Shown: positions 44,861 through 54,402 of the stretch, piece after piece
Numbering within the stretch: the first letter of the stretch is position 1
Layout: every line of letters starts with the position of its first letter
Origin: Erythrobacter sp.
Lineage (GTDB): Bacteria > Pseudomonadota > Alphaproteobacteria > Sphingomonadales > Sphingomonadaceae
Direction: 5' to 3'
NCBI RefSeq assembly: GCF_024305245.1
Contig: NZ_JAMWYX010000012.1
Location: 1 to 64,000, forward strand
Length of the DNA: 64,000 nucleotides
Program-made: the position numbers and the translations under genes
The notes under the pieces: generated by a model
Seen by the model: the letters and a program-made list of their open reading frames with translations, nothing else
The model's database searches: none
What the model was told of the DNA's origin: nothing

Positions 44861-45949
44861 ATGGCAAAAGCCGCCATTCTTGAAACACCCGGCGAAGGTC
44901 TGACCATCGCCGACGTCACCTATGCCGATCCCGGCCCGCACGAAGTGCTGATCGACACCAAGGCCTGCGGGCTGTGTCATTCCGATCTGCACTTCATCGA
45001 CGGGCATTATCCCCACGCCCTGCCCGCCATTCCGGGGCACGAAGCGGCAGGCATTGTCCGCGCGGTCGGAAGCGAAGTGCGCACGGTGAAGCCGGGCGAT
45101 CATGTCGTTTCCTGCCTCAGCGCCTTCTGCGGCCACTGCGAATTCTGCGTGACGGGCCGCATGGCGCTGTGCCTTGGCGGGGATACCCGCCGGACCAAGG
45201 GCGATGCGCCGCGCATCACCTTTGCCGATGGCTCGCCGGTCGCGCAGATGCTGAACCTTTCGGCATTGAGCGAACAGATGCTGATCCACGAACACGCCTG
45301 CGTCGCGATCGACAAGGACATGCCGTTCGATCGCGCTGCCGTGCTCGGCTGCGCAGTGACGACCGGCGCGGGGACGATCTTCAACGCCTGCAAGGTGACG
45401 CCGGGCGAAACCGTGCTGGTGGTCGGCTGCGGCGGCGTGGGTCTGGCCGCGATCAACGCCGCGAGGATCGCGGGCGCGGGCAAGATCATCGCCGCCGATC
45501 CACTGCCCGAAAAGCGCGACCTCGCCAAGGTGCTGGGCGCGACCCACACTGTCGATGCGCTTGCCGACGATGCCGCAAAGCAGATCATCACGATCAGCGG
45601 CGGCGGGGTCGACTGGGGGATCGAGGCGGTCGGGCGTCAGGCTTCGGCCGATCTCGCGGTCGCTGCCCTTAAGCGCGGCGGGACGGCGGTGATCCTCGGT
45701 ATGATGCCACTGGATTGCAAGGTCGGTCTGGGCGCGATGGACCTGCTCGGCGGGAAGAAACTGATGGGCGCGATCATGGGGATGAACCACTTCCCCGTCG
45801 ATCTCCCCCGCCTTGTCGATTTCTACCTGCGCGGGCTGCTCGATCTCGACACGATCATCGCCGAGCGCATTTCGCTTGAGCAGGTCAACGAAGGGTTCAA
45901 CACAATGCGCGCCGGTCATTCGGCGCGCTCGGTGGTGGTATTCGACTGA
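44861..45949 (+). CDS. zinc-dependent alcohol dehydrogenase
   Basis: A 362-residue MDR enzyme with catalytic zinc ligands in ACGLCHSD and IPGHEAAG, structural zinc cysteines in SAFCGHCEFCVTGRMALC, and the NAD motif VVGCGGVGLAAI. The operon context suggests oxidation of a hydroxyl group produced during acyl-CoA catabolism. The TGA shares a base with the next ATG (TGATG), so the kinase is translated by re-initiation. Confidence 0.9.
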   Translation: MAKAAILETPGEGLTIADVTYADPGPHEVLIDTKACGLCHSDLHFIDGHYPHALPAIPGHEAAGIVRAVGSEVRTVKPGDHVVSCLSAFCGHCEFCVTGRMALCLGGDTRRTKGDAPRITFADGSPVAQMLNLSALSEQMLIHEHACVAIDKDMPFDRAAVLGCAVTTGAGTIFNACKVTPGETVLVVGCGGVGLAAINAARIAGAGKIIAADPLPEKRDLAKVLGATHTVDALADDAAKQIITISGGGVDWGIEAVGRQASADLAVAALKRGGTAVILGMMPLDCKVGLGAMDLLGGKKLMGAIMGMNHFPVDLPRLVDFYLRGLLDLDTIIAERISLEQVNEGFNTMRAGHSARSVVVFD

Positions 45950-47031
45950 TGACAGACGCTCCCAACATCGATTTCGACAAGGAAATGGTCGGCACCGTCG
46001 CAGTGACCGAGCGAGACGCGCTCGATCTTGCGGCGCTGACCGCATGGTTCGAAGCCAATGTCGAAGGCTTCGCCGGTCCGATCAGCTACACCAAGTTCAA
46101 GGGCGGGCAATCCAACCCGACCTACCGGATCGACACGCCTGCACAAAGCTACGTGTTGCGCCGCCAGCCGTTCGGCAAGCTGCTGCCCTCCGCCCACGCG
46201 GTCGACCGCGAATATACCGCGATGACCGGCCTGTTCCCCACCGGCTTCCCCGTGCCGCGCACCTATGGCCTGTGCGAAGACCCGGAGGTGATCGGATCGA
46301 AGTTCTTCGTGATGAGCATGGCCGACGGGCGCAGCCTGTGGAACGGCGCACTGCCGGGTCTGACCCCCGAGGAACGCCGCGCGCATTATCACGCCCTGAT
46401 CGATACCATTGCCGATCTTCACCTGAACAGGCCTGACGACATCGGCCTTGGCGATTATGGCAAGCCGACCGATTACTGCGCGCGCCAGATTGCCCGCTGG
46501 ACCAAGCAATACAAGCTCTCCGAAACCGAGCACATGCCCGAGATGGAGCGGCTGATCGCTTGGCTGCCCGAAACCATCCCGCCGCAGCACGAAAGCAGCG
46601 TGGTGCATGGCGACTACCGGCTCGACAATGTGATCTTCCACAAGACGGAACCGCGCATAATTGCGGTTCTCGATTGGGAGCTGTCGACGCTGGGCGATCC
46701 GGTCGCTGATTTCAGCTACCTGATGCTCAACTGGTTCCAGCCTGCCGATGGGCGGGCCGGATTGCAGGGGCTGGACCTTGCGGCGCTCGGTATTCCCACG
46801 GTCGAGGAAGCGGTCGAACGCTATGTCGCGCGCACCGGCTATCCCGTGCCGCCGATGGACTGGTACTTCGCCTATAACCTGTTCCGCCTTGCCGGGATCA
46901 TGCAGGGTATCAAGAAGCGTGTGATCGACGGCACCGCGTCCTCCGCTCACGCACAGGCGATGAGCGAACGGGTGCGTCCGCTGGTGGAGCGGGCCTATGA
47001 ATTCGCCCTCTCTGCGGGGATGAAAGCGTAA
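45949..47031 (+). CDS. APH-fold kinase, ACAD10/ACAD11 kinase-domain type
   Basis: A 360-residue protein-kinase-like phosphotransferase. It has a glycine-rich region GGQSNPTYRID, the ATP-anchoring VLRRQPFGKLLPSAHAVDRE, catalytic VVHGDYRLDNVIFH and metal-binding VLDWELSTLGDPVAD. This is the N-terminal half of animal ACAD10/11 and matches bacterial LvaA-type 4-hydroxyacyl-CoA kinases. It likely phosphorylates the gamma-hydroxyl before the dehydrogenase-family partner removes it. Confidence 0.88.
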   Translation: MTDAPNIDFDKEMVGTVAVTERDALDLAALTAWFEANVEGFAGPISYTKFKGGQSNPTYRIDTPAQSYVLRRQPFGKLLPSAHAVDREYTAMTGLFPTGFPVPRTYGLCEDPEVIGSKFFVMSMADGRSLWNGALPGLTPEERRAHYHALIDTIADLHLNRPDDIGLGDYGKPTDYCARQIARWTKQYKLSETEHMPEMERLIAWLPETIPPQHESSVVHGDYRLDNVIFHKTEPRIIAVLDWELSTLGDPVADFSYLMLNWFQPADGRAGLQGLDLAALGIPTVEEAVERYVARTGYPVPPMDWYFAYNLFRLAGIMQGIKKRVIDGTASSAHAQAMSERVRPLVERAYEFALSAGMKA

Positions 47032-47096
47032 CGCTTGCCGACTTGTGCAAGCGCGGCTAGCAGCACCCACCTGCTGATTTCGCGCCGGAGGATTGC

Positions 47097-47933
47097 ATGA
47101 GTGACACGCTGATCGCCACGATCGAGGAGGCATGGGAAAACCGCGCCGATCTCACCTCCACCAGTGATCTGCGTCATGCGGTCAGCGATGCGTTGGCGAA
47201 GCTCGATTGCGGCGAAGCGCGGGTTGCCGCGCCCGACGGCAACGGTGGCTGGACAGTCAACCAATGGCTCAAGAAAGCGGTGCTGCTGAGCTTCCGCCTC
47301 AACGATAACCGGGTGATGGATGGCGGCGCTGCGGGTGAAGCGGCATTCGACAAGGTGCCGTTGAAATTCGCCGGCTGGGGCGAAAGCCGCTTCCGCGAGG
47401 CGGGCTTCCGCGTGGTGCCCGGCGCTGTGGTGCGGCGCGGCAGCTTCATCGGCAAGGGCGCGGTGCTGATGCCGAGCTTCGTCAATATCGGCGCCTATGT
47501 CGGCGAAAACACCATGATCGACACCTGGGCAACGGTCGGATCGTGCGCGCAGATCGGGGCCAATGTCCACATCTCTGGCGGTGCCGGGATCGGCGGCGTG
47601 CTCGAACCGCTGCAGGCCGAACCGGTCATCATCGGCGACAATGCCTTCATCGGCGCGCGCTCGGAAGTCGCCGAAGGTGTGCGTGTGGGCGAAGGGGCAG
47701 TGCTTTCCATGGGCGTCTATCTCGGCGCGTCGACCAAGATCGTGAACCGCGCCACGGGCGAAGTGCACATGGGCGAGGTCCCCCCGTTCTCCGTGGTCGT
47801 GCCCGGCGCGATGCCCGGCAAGCCGCTGCCCGATGGCAGCCCCGGCCCCAGCCTCTATTGCGCCGTGATCGTCAAAACGGTGGACGCGCAGACCCGCTCC
47901 AAGACTGGAATTAACGAGTTGCTGCGCGACTGA
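47097..47933 (+). CDS. dapD: tetrahydrodipicolinate N-succinyltransferase
   Basis: Lysine and meso-diaminopimelate pathway enzyme transferring succinyl from CoA to tetrahydrodipicolinate. Of 278 residues, the N-terminal helical part is followed by a left-handed beta-helix of hexapeptide repeats ([20 protein letters not shown] to about 240). The motif [20 protein letters not shown] is diagnostic. GGAGG ribosome site. It probably has its own promoter after the kinase gene. Confidence 0.95.
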   Translation: MSDTLIATIEEAWENRADLTSTSDLRHAVSDALAKLDCGEARVAAPDGNGGWTVNQWLKKAVLLSFRLNDNRVMDGGAAGEAAFDKVPLKFAGWGESRFREAGFRVVPGAVVRRGSFIGKGAVLMPSFVNIGAYVGENTMIDTWATVGSCAQIGANVHISGGAGIGGVLEPLQAEPVIIGDNAFIGARSEVAEGVRVGEGAVLSMGVYLGASTKIVNRATGEVHMGEVPPFSVVVPGAMPGKPLPDGSPGPSLYCAVIVKTVDAQTRSKTGINELLRD

Positions 47934-48052
47934 TCCGCGCGGCGGCCCGGCCGCTCGCTCCGTCGCATTTATGCCCCGCCCGGCCCTCCGGCGCGAAACA
48001 GCGCCACAACCCGGCCGTTGATCCCTGAAGCCGTGATTTCAGGAGATTATTT

Positions 48053-48337
48053 ATGCCGACACCCGATCGCAGAACCCGGATCGATCAAGACGACGCCAAG
48101 GCGGGCACCAATGAAGGCGTGGTCCGCTGGGTTCTGCTGATCAGCACCGCGCTTGCCATCATCGCGCTCACCATCATCTGGGTGACAGGGGCGCTTTCTG
48201 AAGGCGAGGTCGAAAGCGAGGCTACCGTCACCGAACGGATCGAGGAACGCGCCGACGACGAAGGGATCGACCGCTCGATGGACGGGATCAACCCCGAGGT
48301 CGGCGACGAGTTCACCGACATTCCCGATAGCGAGTAA
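48053..48337 (+). CDS. small acidic single-span membrane protein
   Basis: 94 residues: a charged N-terminus, one helix near 24-48 (VVRWVLLISTALAIIALTII), and a very acidic extracytoplasmic tail. AGGAG ribosome site. Only 4 bases separate it from the DUF2945 gene, so it belongs to a three-gene operon. No family recognised. Confidence 0.7.
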   Translation: MPTPDRRTRIDQDDAKAGTNEGVVRWVLLISTALAIIALTIIWVTGALSEGEVESEATVTERIEERADDEGIDRSMDGINPEVGDEFTDIPDSE

Positions 48338-48341
48338 GCCG

Positions 48342-48566
48342 ATGAACGACCGGTTCGGGAAAGGCCAGAAGGTCAAGTGGCAGTGGGGTAGCGGCGAAGG
48401 CAAAGGCAAGATCGCCGAACGCTTCGAGCGCGATGTGACCCGCACCCTCAAAGGCTCCGAAGTCACCCGACACGGCAGCACCGACAACCCCGCCTATCTG
48501 ATCGAGCAGGACGATGGCGATCAGGTGCTGAAGCTCGGCAGCGAAATCGAACCGGACAAGGACTGA
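48342..48566 (+). CDS. DUF2945 (hypervirulence-associated TUDOR-like) protein
   Basis: A 74-residue SH3/Tudor-like small protein with GQKVKWQWGSGEGKGKIAER and NPAYLIEQDDGDQVLKL, the DUF2945 signature. The function in bacteria is unknown; it is commonly found among general-stress genes. The stop TGA overlaps the next ATG by one base. Confidence 0.85.
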   Translation: MNDRFGKGQKVKWQWGSGEGKGKIAERFERDVTRTLKGSEVTRHGSTDNPAYLIEQDDGDQVLKLGSEIEPDKD

Positions 48567-48901
48567 TGGACGCGGACGAGCGCGAAGAGGTCTACCAGAC
48601 CTTCGGCGAGCGAGTGAACATGGCGCCGAAGGAGCTGGAAGACTGGCTCCAGACGGACGAATCGCAGTCCGTCGGTGATAGCGATGATAGCGGGGAGAGC
48701 ACCGGCCATGCCTCAGGGCGCCGGATCGTCGCAATCAAGCGCACGCACAAGGCCGACCTGTCCGACGATGATTACGCCCACATGCGCAAGGTCAACGGCT
48801 ATATCGCGCGCCATTGCGCCCAGCGGCCAAGCGGCGACATCGCCGATACGCGCTGGCGGTATAGCCTGATGAACTGGGGCCACGACCCGCTCAAGGATTG
48901 A
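48566..48901 (+). CDS. DUF3140 protein
   Basis: 111 residues with the DUF3140 pattern: VNMAPKELEDWLQTDES then IKRTHKADLSDDDYAHMRKV and TRWRYSLMNWGHDP. It is often paired with DUF2945, as here, and believed cytoplasmic; biochemical role unknown. The last codons form the left arm of a terminator hairpin. Confidence 0.85.
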   Translation: MDADEREEVYQTFGERVNMAPKELEDWLQTDESQSVGDSDDSGESTGHASGRRIVAIKRTHKADLSDDDYAHMRKVNGYIARHCAQRPSGDIADTRWRYSLMNWGHDPLKD

Positions 48902-48908
48902 GCGGGTC
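48884..48908. terminator. bidirectional terminator overlapping the DUF3140 stop
   Basis: A perfect 11-bp stem (48884-48894 with 48898-48908) with a 3-base loop spans the stop codon and lies between convergent genes. Confidence 0.65.
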
Positions 48909-48917
48909 TGCGCAGTT

Positions 48918-50207
48918 TCACGGCTGCGGCGACGGGATGATCGTCTCGATCGGGGCCATTTCCCGCACGCTGGCGGAATAGGCTTGGGCCGCGCGCATGA
49001 CCCTCAGCGCGTTGCGACTGGCGACCATTTCCAGCTCCGCCTGCGAATAGCCGCGCCGCGCCAGCTCGGCGAACAGCAGAGGATAGCCGCGCACATCCTC
49101 GAACCCGACCGGGCCTGACGGCATCCCGTCGAAGTCACCGCCGATACCGATCGATTCCACGCCCGCGATGTCGCGGATATGATCGATATGATCGGCCATG
49201 TCGCCGATGGTCGCGGCGGGTTCGGGGTTGGCCTTTTCCCACGCCTGCATCTCTGCCGCGACCTTGTCGGGCTGTCCCAGGAACAGCGCCTTCAAGCGTG
49301 CTTCCTCTGCCGCGCCGCGGGCGCCCCACTGACGCAGTTCCTCGTTGATGAAGCGCGGTAGTGCCACGACCATCACGATCCCGCCGTTTTCGGGCAAGCG
49401 CGCCAGAACGGAATCCGGCACGTTGCGCGGGTGGCCGTTGACGGCGCGTGCGCCCGAATGGCTGAAGATCACCGGCGCTTTTGCCACGTCAAGCGCATCC
49501 ATCATGGTGTCTTCGCTGACATGGGAGAGGTCGACCAGCATCCCCAACCGGTTCATCTCGCGCACAACATCCTTGCCGAAATCGGTGAGGCCGCCGTGAA
49601 CCGGCGTATCGGTGGCGGCATCGGCCCAGGGCGTGTTGCTGTTATGCGTCAGCGTCATGTAGCCCGCGCCGAGCGCATGAAGCTGGCGCAGCACGGCAAG
49701 GCTGGATCCGATCGAATGGCCGCCTTCCATGCCCAGCAGCGATGCGACCTTGCCATCCGCCATCGCGCGTTCGACCTGATCGGCGGTTTCGGCAAAGCGC
49801 AGGCCTTCGGGATAGCGCGCGATCAGCCGCTTGGTGACGTCGATCTGCTCGATTACCTGCTGCACCGCCTCGGCCTCGTCCGGGTTGGACGGGACATAGA
49901 CCGACCAGAACTGCGCGCCGACCTTGCCTTCGGCGAGGCGAGCAAGATCAGTGTGCAGGGCGCGGCCTTCGGGGTGGCCTTCACCGGTGTCGGTGGTGTC
50001 CTCGAAATCGAAGCCGCCGATCTGGTTGGCGACCCGCGAGCGCAGCTGGTTCGGCACGTCATTATGCCCGTCGAACACCGGCGCGACCTCAAGCGCGGCG
50101 TTGGCGGTGGCAGTGGCGGGATCGACCGGCGCTTCCTGCGCGGCAAGCGGGCCTGCCAGCATCAGCGCGGCAGCCAGAGCGGTGAGGGACGGCGCGAAAG
50201 ATTGCAT
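48918..50207 (-). CDS. membrane dipeptidase (M19, renal dipeptidase family)
   Basis: A zinc dipeptidase of 429 residues, start [10 protein letters not shown], with signal peptide ending LAA-Q. Metal ligands are visible in [31 protein letters not shown] and [19 protein letters not shown], plus [10 protein letters not shown]. It is secreted or membrane-attached and cleaves dipeptides; family members also act on D-amino-acid dipeptides. Divergent from the cupin gene at 50272. Confidence 0.93.
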   Translation of the reverse strand: MQSFAPSLTALAAALMLAGPLAAQEAPVDPATATANAALEVAPVFDGHNDVPNQLRSRVANQIGGFDFEDTTDTGEGHPEGRALHTDLARLAEGKVGAQFWSVYVPSNPDEAEAVQQVIEQIDVTKRLIARYPEGLRFAETADQVERAMADGKVASLLGMEGGHSIGSSLAVLRQLHALGAGYMTLTHNSNTPWADAATDTPVHGGLTDFGKDVVREMNRLGMLVDLSHVSEDTMMDALDVAKAPVIFSHSGARAVNGHPRNVPDSVLARLPENGGIVMVVALPRFINEELRQWGARGAAEEARLKALFLGQPDKVAAEMQAWEKANPEPAATIGDMADHIDHIRDIAGVESIGIGGDFDGMPSGPVGFEDVRGYPLLFAELARRGYSQAELEMVASRNALRVMRAAQAYSASVREMAPIETIIPSPQP

Positions 50208-50271
50208 GGACAAGGCTCCTGACGGTAGAGCGCCTGCACCCGACAAGACGAGGCAGGCAGGGATATTCGGC

Positions 50272-50727
50272 ATGAGTGATAGCGCGGCAGGACTGATCGA
50301 ACAATTGGATCTGACCGCTCACCCCGAAGGCGGGTGGTATCGCGAGACGTGGCGGGGCGATTCCGGGCCGGACGGGCGCGCGTCGGGCACGGGAATCATC
50401 TTCCTGCTGCAAGCGGGCGAGGCATCGCACTGGCACCGGGTCGATGCGGCAGAGCTGTGGCTGTGGCAGGCGGGCGATCCGCTTGAACTGCGGCTTGCGG
50501 CCAGCGATGCCGGGCCGGTGCGATCGGTTGTTCTGGGCACGAATTTCGGCGCGGGCCAGCAGTTGCAGGGGCTGGTCGCCAAAGACGAATGGCAGGCCGC
50601 CCGTCCGGCGGGCGCGCCGCAGCTCGGCTATACGCTGGTGTCCTGCGTGGTGGTGCCGGGGTTCGATTTCGCCGGGTTCACCCTCGCCCCGCCGGGGTGG
50701 GAACCGGGCGCAGGACAGGGCGCGTGA
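50272..50727 (+). CDS. DUF985 cupin-like protein
   Basis: A 151-residue cupin with the DUF985 motifs [36 protein letters not shown] and [15 protein letters not shown]. The family is related to sugar or metal-binding cupins; the enzyme reaction is unsettled. The stop overlaps the GTG start of the next gene, coupling the two. Confidence 0.85.
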   Translation: MSDSAAGLIEQLDLTAHPEGGWYRETWRGDSGPDGRASGTGIIFLLQAGEASHWHRVDAAELWLWQAGDPLELRLAASDAGPVRSVVLGTNFGAGQQLQGLVAKDEWQAARPAGAPQLGYTLVSCVVVPGFDFAGFTLAPPGWEPGAGQGA

Positions 50728-51140
50728 TCCGCGCCGCGCTGCGCTGGCTGCTCGCGCTTTTTTATGGGGCGGCGGGGGTAATCCACCTGATCCGGCCCGA
50801 GCCGTTCCTCACCATTATGCCCGCTTGGGTACCCGCGCCCGAAGCGGTGGTGCTGTTGACGGGTGTGGCCGAGGTACTCGGCGCGATCGGGCTGGTGCAG
50901 CCTTTCTTACCGCAAGTGCGGCGTGCGGCGGGATGGGGGCTGGCGCTTTATGCGCTATGCGTATGGCCTGCCAATATCAACCACTTCATCATCGACATGG
51001 CGCGCGCCGACGGCGGGCTGGGCCTTGGCTATCACGTCCCGCGCATGTTCGCGCAGCCGGTGATCATCTGGTTGGCCGTGTGGGTCAGCCGCGATCCGGC
51101 AGCGCCCCGCCAGACCGGATCAGCGCAAACGCCCGGCTGA
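50724..51140 (+). CDS. DoxX-like four-helix membrane protein
   Basis: A GTG start at 50724 (GTGA overlap with the cupin gene) gives 138 residues with four hydrophobic helices. The pattern WLLALFYGAAGVIHLIRPEP and NHFIIDMARADGG fits DoxX/DUF-type small membrane oxidoreductase subunits. Function uncertain. Confidence 0.75.
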   Translation: MIRAALRWLLALFYGAAGVIHLIRPEPFLTIMPAWVPAPEAVVLLTGVAEVLGAIGLVQPFLPQVRRAAGWGLALYALCVWPANINHFIIDMARADGGLGLGYHVPRMFAQPVIIWLAVWVSRDPAAPRQTGSAQTPG

Positions 51141-51149
51141 AACGCAAAA

Positions 51150-51180
51150 CGGCGCGCGACCCATGACAGGCCGCGCGCCG
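51150..51180. terminator. terminator between convergent DoxX-like and SWIB genes
   Basis: A 9-bp GC-rich stem (51150-51158 with 51172-51180) lies 9 bases past the DoxX-like stop. Its position suits termination from both sides. Confidence 0.55.
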
Positions 51181-51217
51181 CTTGTGTTGAGCCCCGCCAT
51201 GAAGCGGAGCATCAAGC

Positions 51218-51469
51218 TCAGGTGAGGTGCTTGGAAACAGCAGCGGTCATCTTGAACATCGAGATCTGGTCCTTGCCGATCACGGCGCCAAGCTTGGCAT
51301 CGGGATTGATCTGACGCTTGTCCTTGCTGTCCTGCAGGTTGTTCGCCTTGATGTATTCCCAGACCTTCGAGGTGACCTGTGCGCGGGTCATCGGGCCTTT
51401 GCCGATCACCGCTTCGAGGTCTCCGGAAAGCTGCACCGGCTTCTGCAGTGCGTTGGTCGTGCCAGCCAT
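51218..51469 (-). CDS. SWIB/MDM2 domain protein
   Basis: An 83-residue stand-alone SWIB domain (LQKPVQLSGDLEAVIGKGP, TSKVWEYIKANNLQD, INPDAKLGAVIGK). The eukaryote-like fold is found in many bacteria with unknown partners, often DNA-associated. GGGAG ribosome site. Not operonic with its neighbours, as 31 bases separate it from the PEBP-gene stop. Confidence 0.9.
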   Translation of the reverse strand: MAGTTNALQKPVQLSGDLEAVIGKGPMTRAQVTSKVWEYIKANNLQDSKDKRQINPDAKLGAVIGKDQISMFKMTAAVSKHLT

Positions 51470-51500
51470 GTTCTACTCCCTTGTATTTGTGGCAGGTTAG

Positions 51501-52088
51501 TCAAATATCGTCATCATCGAAGCCCGCATCTTCCCCCGCACCGCCCGTGAAGGTGGCCGGAAGTACCGCGCAGGCCGTTATGGTCCCTTGCAATGATGCG
51601 AGCAGTTCCGCGCGGCTTGCCCCGGGCATCAGCACCAGCGGCAAGTCGGTAGCGAAAATCTGAAACAGGTAGTGGCGCTGTTCGCCTGCGGGCGGATCGG
51701 GCAGCAGCCATTCGGAATTGCCGAATGCGTTCTTGCCGGTGCGCGGGGGAACTTCGCCCTCGAGCAGCTTTCCGCGCTGTGCGGGCAGACCCCACACCAG
51801 CCAGTGGCACGCAGGTTCGGCCGCATCGCTCGACGCTTCCTCGACCACGATCACCAATTCGTGCGATCCCGGCGGCGGCGCGCTCCATTCCAGCGGCGGG
51901 GCGACGGCGTCTTCCTCGGTCGCGGTGAAGCTGGGATCGAGTTCATCGCCCGCGCGAAACGCCGGGCTGGTCAGTGCAAATCCGCTGCGACCCAACGCCT
52001 GCGCCGAGCCGAGCGCAGCCACCGCAAGACCGGGATGGCGCGCCGCAGCAGGCACATTCGAGGTGAGCCAGGCCGGGAATTCAGTCAT
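51501..52088 (-). CDS. YbhB/YbcL-type phosphatidylethanolamine-binding protein
   Basis: A 195-residue PEBP-family protein. Typical segments are ALTSPAFRAGDELDPSF, PPLEWSAPPPGSHELVIVVE, the ligand-pocket ACHWLVWGLPA and AFGNSEWLLPDPPAGEQRHYLF. No signal peptide is seen, so cytoplasmic. It ends in a run of acidic residues (FDDDDI). Physiological ligand unknown. Confidence 0.88.
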   Translation of the reverse strand: MTEFPAWLTSNVPAAARHPGLAVAALGSAQALGRSGFALTSPAFRAGDELDPSFTATEEDAVAPPLEWSAPPPGSHELVIVVEEASSDAAEPACHWLVWGLPAQRGKLLEGEVPPRTGKNAFGNSEWLLPDPPAGEQRHYLFQIFATDLPLVLMPGASRAELLASLQGTITACAVLPATFTGGAGEDAGFDDDDI

Positions 52089-52327
52089 GATTCTGTCGTT
52101 TCATTGTCCTCGTGCTAGTCCCATCCAGCGCGAGAAACGAGACTTTCGAGCGCAGTTTTCGCCGGTTTCTGCGGAAAACCCTGCAATAGCAGGCAAAAAC
52201 AGCACAAGTGTGGTATTTTTGGGCCACTGATGCGGCGCGGCTTGCCCTCGATGCAAAGACATTGCATCCAAGGGAACCACACCAAACAAGCTCCCACCCC
52301 CCTCTCCCACCGGAGTCGCATCCCAAA

Positions 52328-53806
52328 ATGACAGTATCTCGCGCTGCGCTCAGCACCATTCTTGCCTGTGCACTGATTGGCTGCGGCGGAGGAGGATCAT
52401 CGGCCCCGCCGATCTCGGGCGGGGCGTCACCCACCCCGACACCTACGCCGACACCGACGACATCCGCATGTTCGTTACGGGCGCAGCAGGATTTCGCCGA
52501 CAGCGTCCTCAACGAATGGTACCTGTTCCCCGACCTGCTCGCCAATGCCAATCCGGCGAGCTTCAGCGCGCTGCAGGACTATCTCGACGCGCGCGTCGCG
52601 CCCGCCCGTGCGCAGAACCGTGATCGCTTCTTCACCTTCGCCACCTCGATCGCGGAAGAGAACGCGCTGATCAATTCCGGCGCGAGCGCAGGGTTCGGTA
52701 TTCGCCTGTTCTACGACACCTCGAACAACCGCGTGTTCGTTACCGAAGCTTTCGAAGCGGGTAACGGCTTTGCCGCCGGGCTCGACCGGGGAAGCGAGAT
52801 CACCGCTATCGGCACCTCAACCGCCAACCTGCAAAGCGTCGCCACGCTGATGGCGAGCGGCGGGCCGCAGGCGGTGGTCAACGCGCTCGGCCCCAGCACC
52901 GCTGGGACGGCCCGCATCCTGCGTTTCGTCCAGCCGGACGGTGCGACCATCGAACGCAGCATTACCAAAACCGAGTTCGCATTAGATCCAATATCGAACC
53001 GCTATGGCACGCAGGTGCTGGATGATGGAGGCAAGCGGGTCGGCTATCTCAATCTGCGCACGTTCATCATTGCCGACGCGGCAACCCAGTTGCGGCAGGC
53101 CTTCGGCCAGTTTGCGGCGCAGGGGGTGACCGAACTGATCATCGATCTGCGTTACAATGGCGGCGGGTTGATCAATGTGGCCGATACGATGGGCGATCTG
53201 ATGGGGTCGGGCCGGGTCGGGCAGGTCTGGAGCCGGACCGTGCTGCGCCCTTCAAAGGCCGCAGAGAACGAAACCCGCCTGTTCCAGAGCGAGGCGAATG
53301 CCATCGCCCCCACCCGCATCGCCTTCATCACCACCAATGCCAGCGCTTCGGCCAGCGAGCTGGTAGTCAACGCGATGATTCCTTACCTCGGCGACAATAT
53401 GGCGCTGATAGGCGGCAACACCTTCGGCAAACCGGTCGGCCAGTTCGGCTTCGACCTTGAAACTTGCGACCTCAGGGTGCGCGCGGTGACCTTGCAAACG
53501 GTCAACGCCAATGACGAGGGCGAGTATTTCAGCGGCCTTGCCGGCGTCGTCCCGAACACCTGCCGCGCGCCGGATGATATCTCCCGTCCGCTGGGCGACC
53601 CGCGCGAAGCCTCGATATCGGTCGCGCTCGACTTCCTGGCCGGACGTTCGTGCATGGCCATCGGACAGAGCGGAACGGGCGATACCGCCAGCAGCGGTGC
53701 CAATGCGTCGCAGCGCAGCACTTCAATGATCGACCTGCCCGAAACCGAAGCGCTGCGACCAACCCGCCCCAGCCCCGCACAGATCGACATCCCCGGCCTG
53801 TTCTGA
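52328..53806 (+). CDS. S41-family C-terminal processing peptidase, lipoprotein
   Basis: A periplasmic serine protease of 492 residues with lipobox LIGC and a Gly/Pro-Thr linker (PTPTPTPTPTT). A PDZ-like segment lies near 125-215. The S41 core has YNGGGLINVADT. The nucleophile is Ser343 in ASASELVVNAM and the general base is Lys368 in NTFGKPVG. The Ser-Lys spacing of 25 matches CtpA. The start at 52328 is preferred over the open upstream frame because of the lipoprotein signal. Confidence 0.9.
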   Translation: MTVSRAALSTILACALIGCGGGGSSAPPISGGASPTPTPTPTPTTSACSLRAQQDFADSVLNEWYLFPDLLANANPASFSALQDYLDARVAPARAQNRDRFFTFATSIAEENALINSGASAGFGIRLFYDTSNNRVFVTEAFEAGNGFAAGLDRGSEITAIGTSTANLQSVATLMASGGPQAVVNALGPSTAGTARILRFVQPDGATIERSITKTEFALDPISNRYGTQVLDDGGKRVGYLNLRTFIIADAATQLRQAFGQFAAQGVTELIIDLRYNGGGLINVADTMGDLMGSGRVGQVWSRTVLRPSKAAENETRLFQSEANAIAPTRIAFITTNASASASELVVNAMIPYLGDNMALIGGNTFGKPVGQFGFDLETCDLRVRAVTLQTVNANDEGEYFSGLAGVVPNTCRAPDDISRPLGDPREASISVALDFLAGRSCMAIGQSGTGDTASSGANASQRSTSMIDLPETEALRPTRPSPAQIDIPGLF

Positions 53807-53833
53807 CGCCGCTTTGGGCCGCAGCCTGTCGGT

Positions 53834-54265
53834 TCAGGGTGCGGCGTCCCCGGTGAAAGGCTGGCCGGTGGTATAGCCGCAGCCCATCAGGGTCTCCTCG
53901 CCCACCACAATCGTGGCGACATACGGGAAGGTGCGATTGCTCATCCCGTCGCTGCAATCGCCGGGGGTGAGCGTGGCGGTGAAGGCATCGCCGTTCAACT
54001 CGCCGGTAAAGCCCAGCCCGTTATTTCCGGCAAAGCGGTTGACGGCAAACCGCGTGCCGCCCGGATTATCGGGCGTCATCCACACCGCCTCGCCTTGCTT
54101 GATGCGGGCAGTCCAGAAGGGCTCGGTTCCCGCGAGTGTGACCACTTCGGTCGGCGCAACAGCGTCGAAGGTCTTGCCATCGGGGTCGATTCCATCATCG
54201 GCAGGGGTGCAGGCAGCCGCCAGCAGTGCGGCGGAAAGCGACGCGTAACGAAGGCGGGCGGACAT
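53834..54265 (-). CDS. small lipoprotein with the EPFW motif (COG3650-like)
   Basis: A 143-residue lipoprotein (lipobox AAAC near residue 18). The mature part carries LAGTEPFWTARIKQGEAVWM and the Cys-containing PGDCSDGMSNRTFPY, the pattern of uncharacterised COG3650 envelope proteins. Function unknown. It is downstream of the fasciclin gene on the same strand, but a terminator separates them. Confidence 0.78.
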   Translation of the reverse strand: MSARLRYASLSAALLAAACTPADDGIDPDGKTFDAVAPTEVVTLAGTEPFWTARIKQGEAVWMTPDNPGGTRFAVNRFAGNNGLGFTGELNGDAFTATLTPGDCSDGMSNRTFPYVATIVVGEETLMGCGYTTGQPFTGDAAP

Positions 54266-54345
54266 GGCGAAACTCCTGTTGCCGATCGGTCTGGATAGGC
54301 CTGTATCGCATGGCAAAGCGCCGCAGCGAAGCCCGACAAAGCAAA

Positions 54346-54375
54346 GGGCGGACCGCGCCATCGCGCAATCCGCCC
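54346..54375 (-). terminator. terminator of the fasciclin gene
   Basis: A 7-bp stem (54346-54352 with 54369-54375) with an internal GC-rich hairpin is followed on the minus strand by TTTGCTTTG, about 30 bases after the stop. Confidence 0.6.
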
Positions 54376-54402
54376 CGTGAAGTGCTTGGTTGCCGGTTTG
54401 GC

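Noticed and set aside
41928..44888. 986-codon minus-strand ORF
   Set aside because: It is the complement of two well-supported genes (GPH transporter and acyl-CoA dehydrogenase); its His/Gln/Arg-rich translation is a GC-bias artefact.
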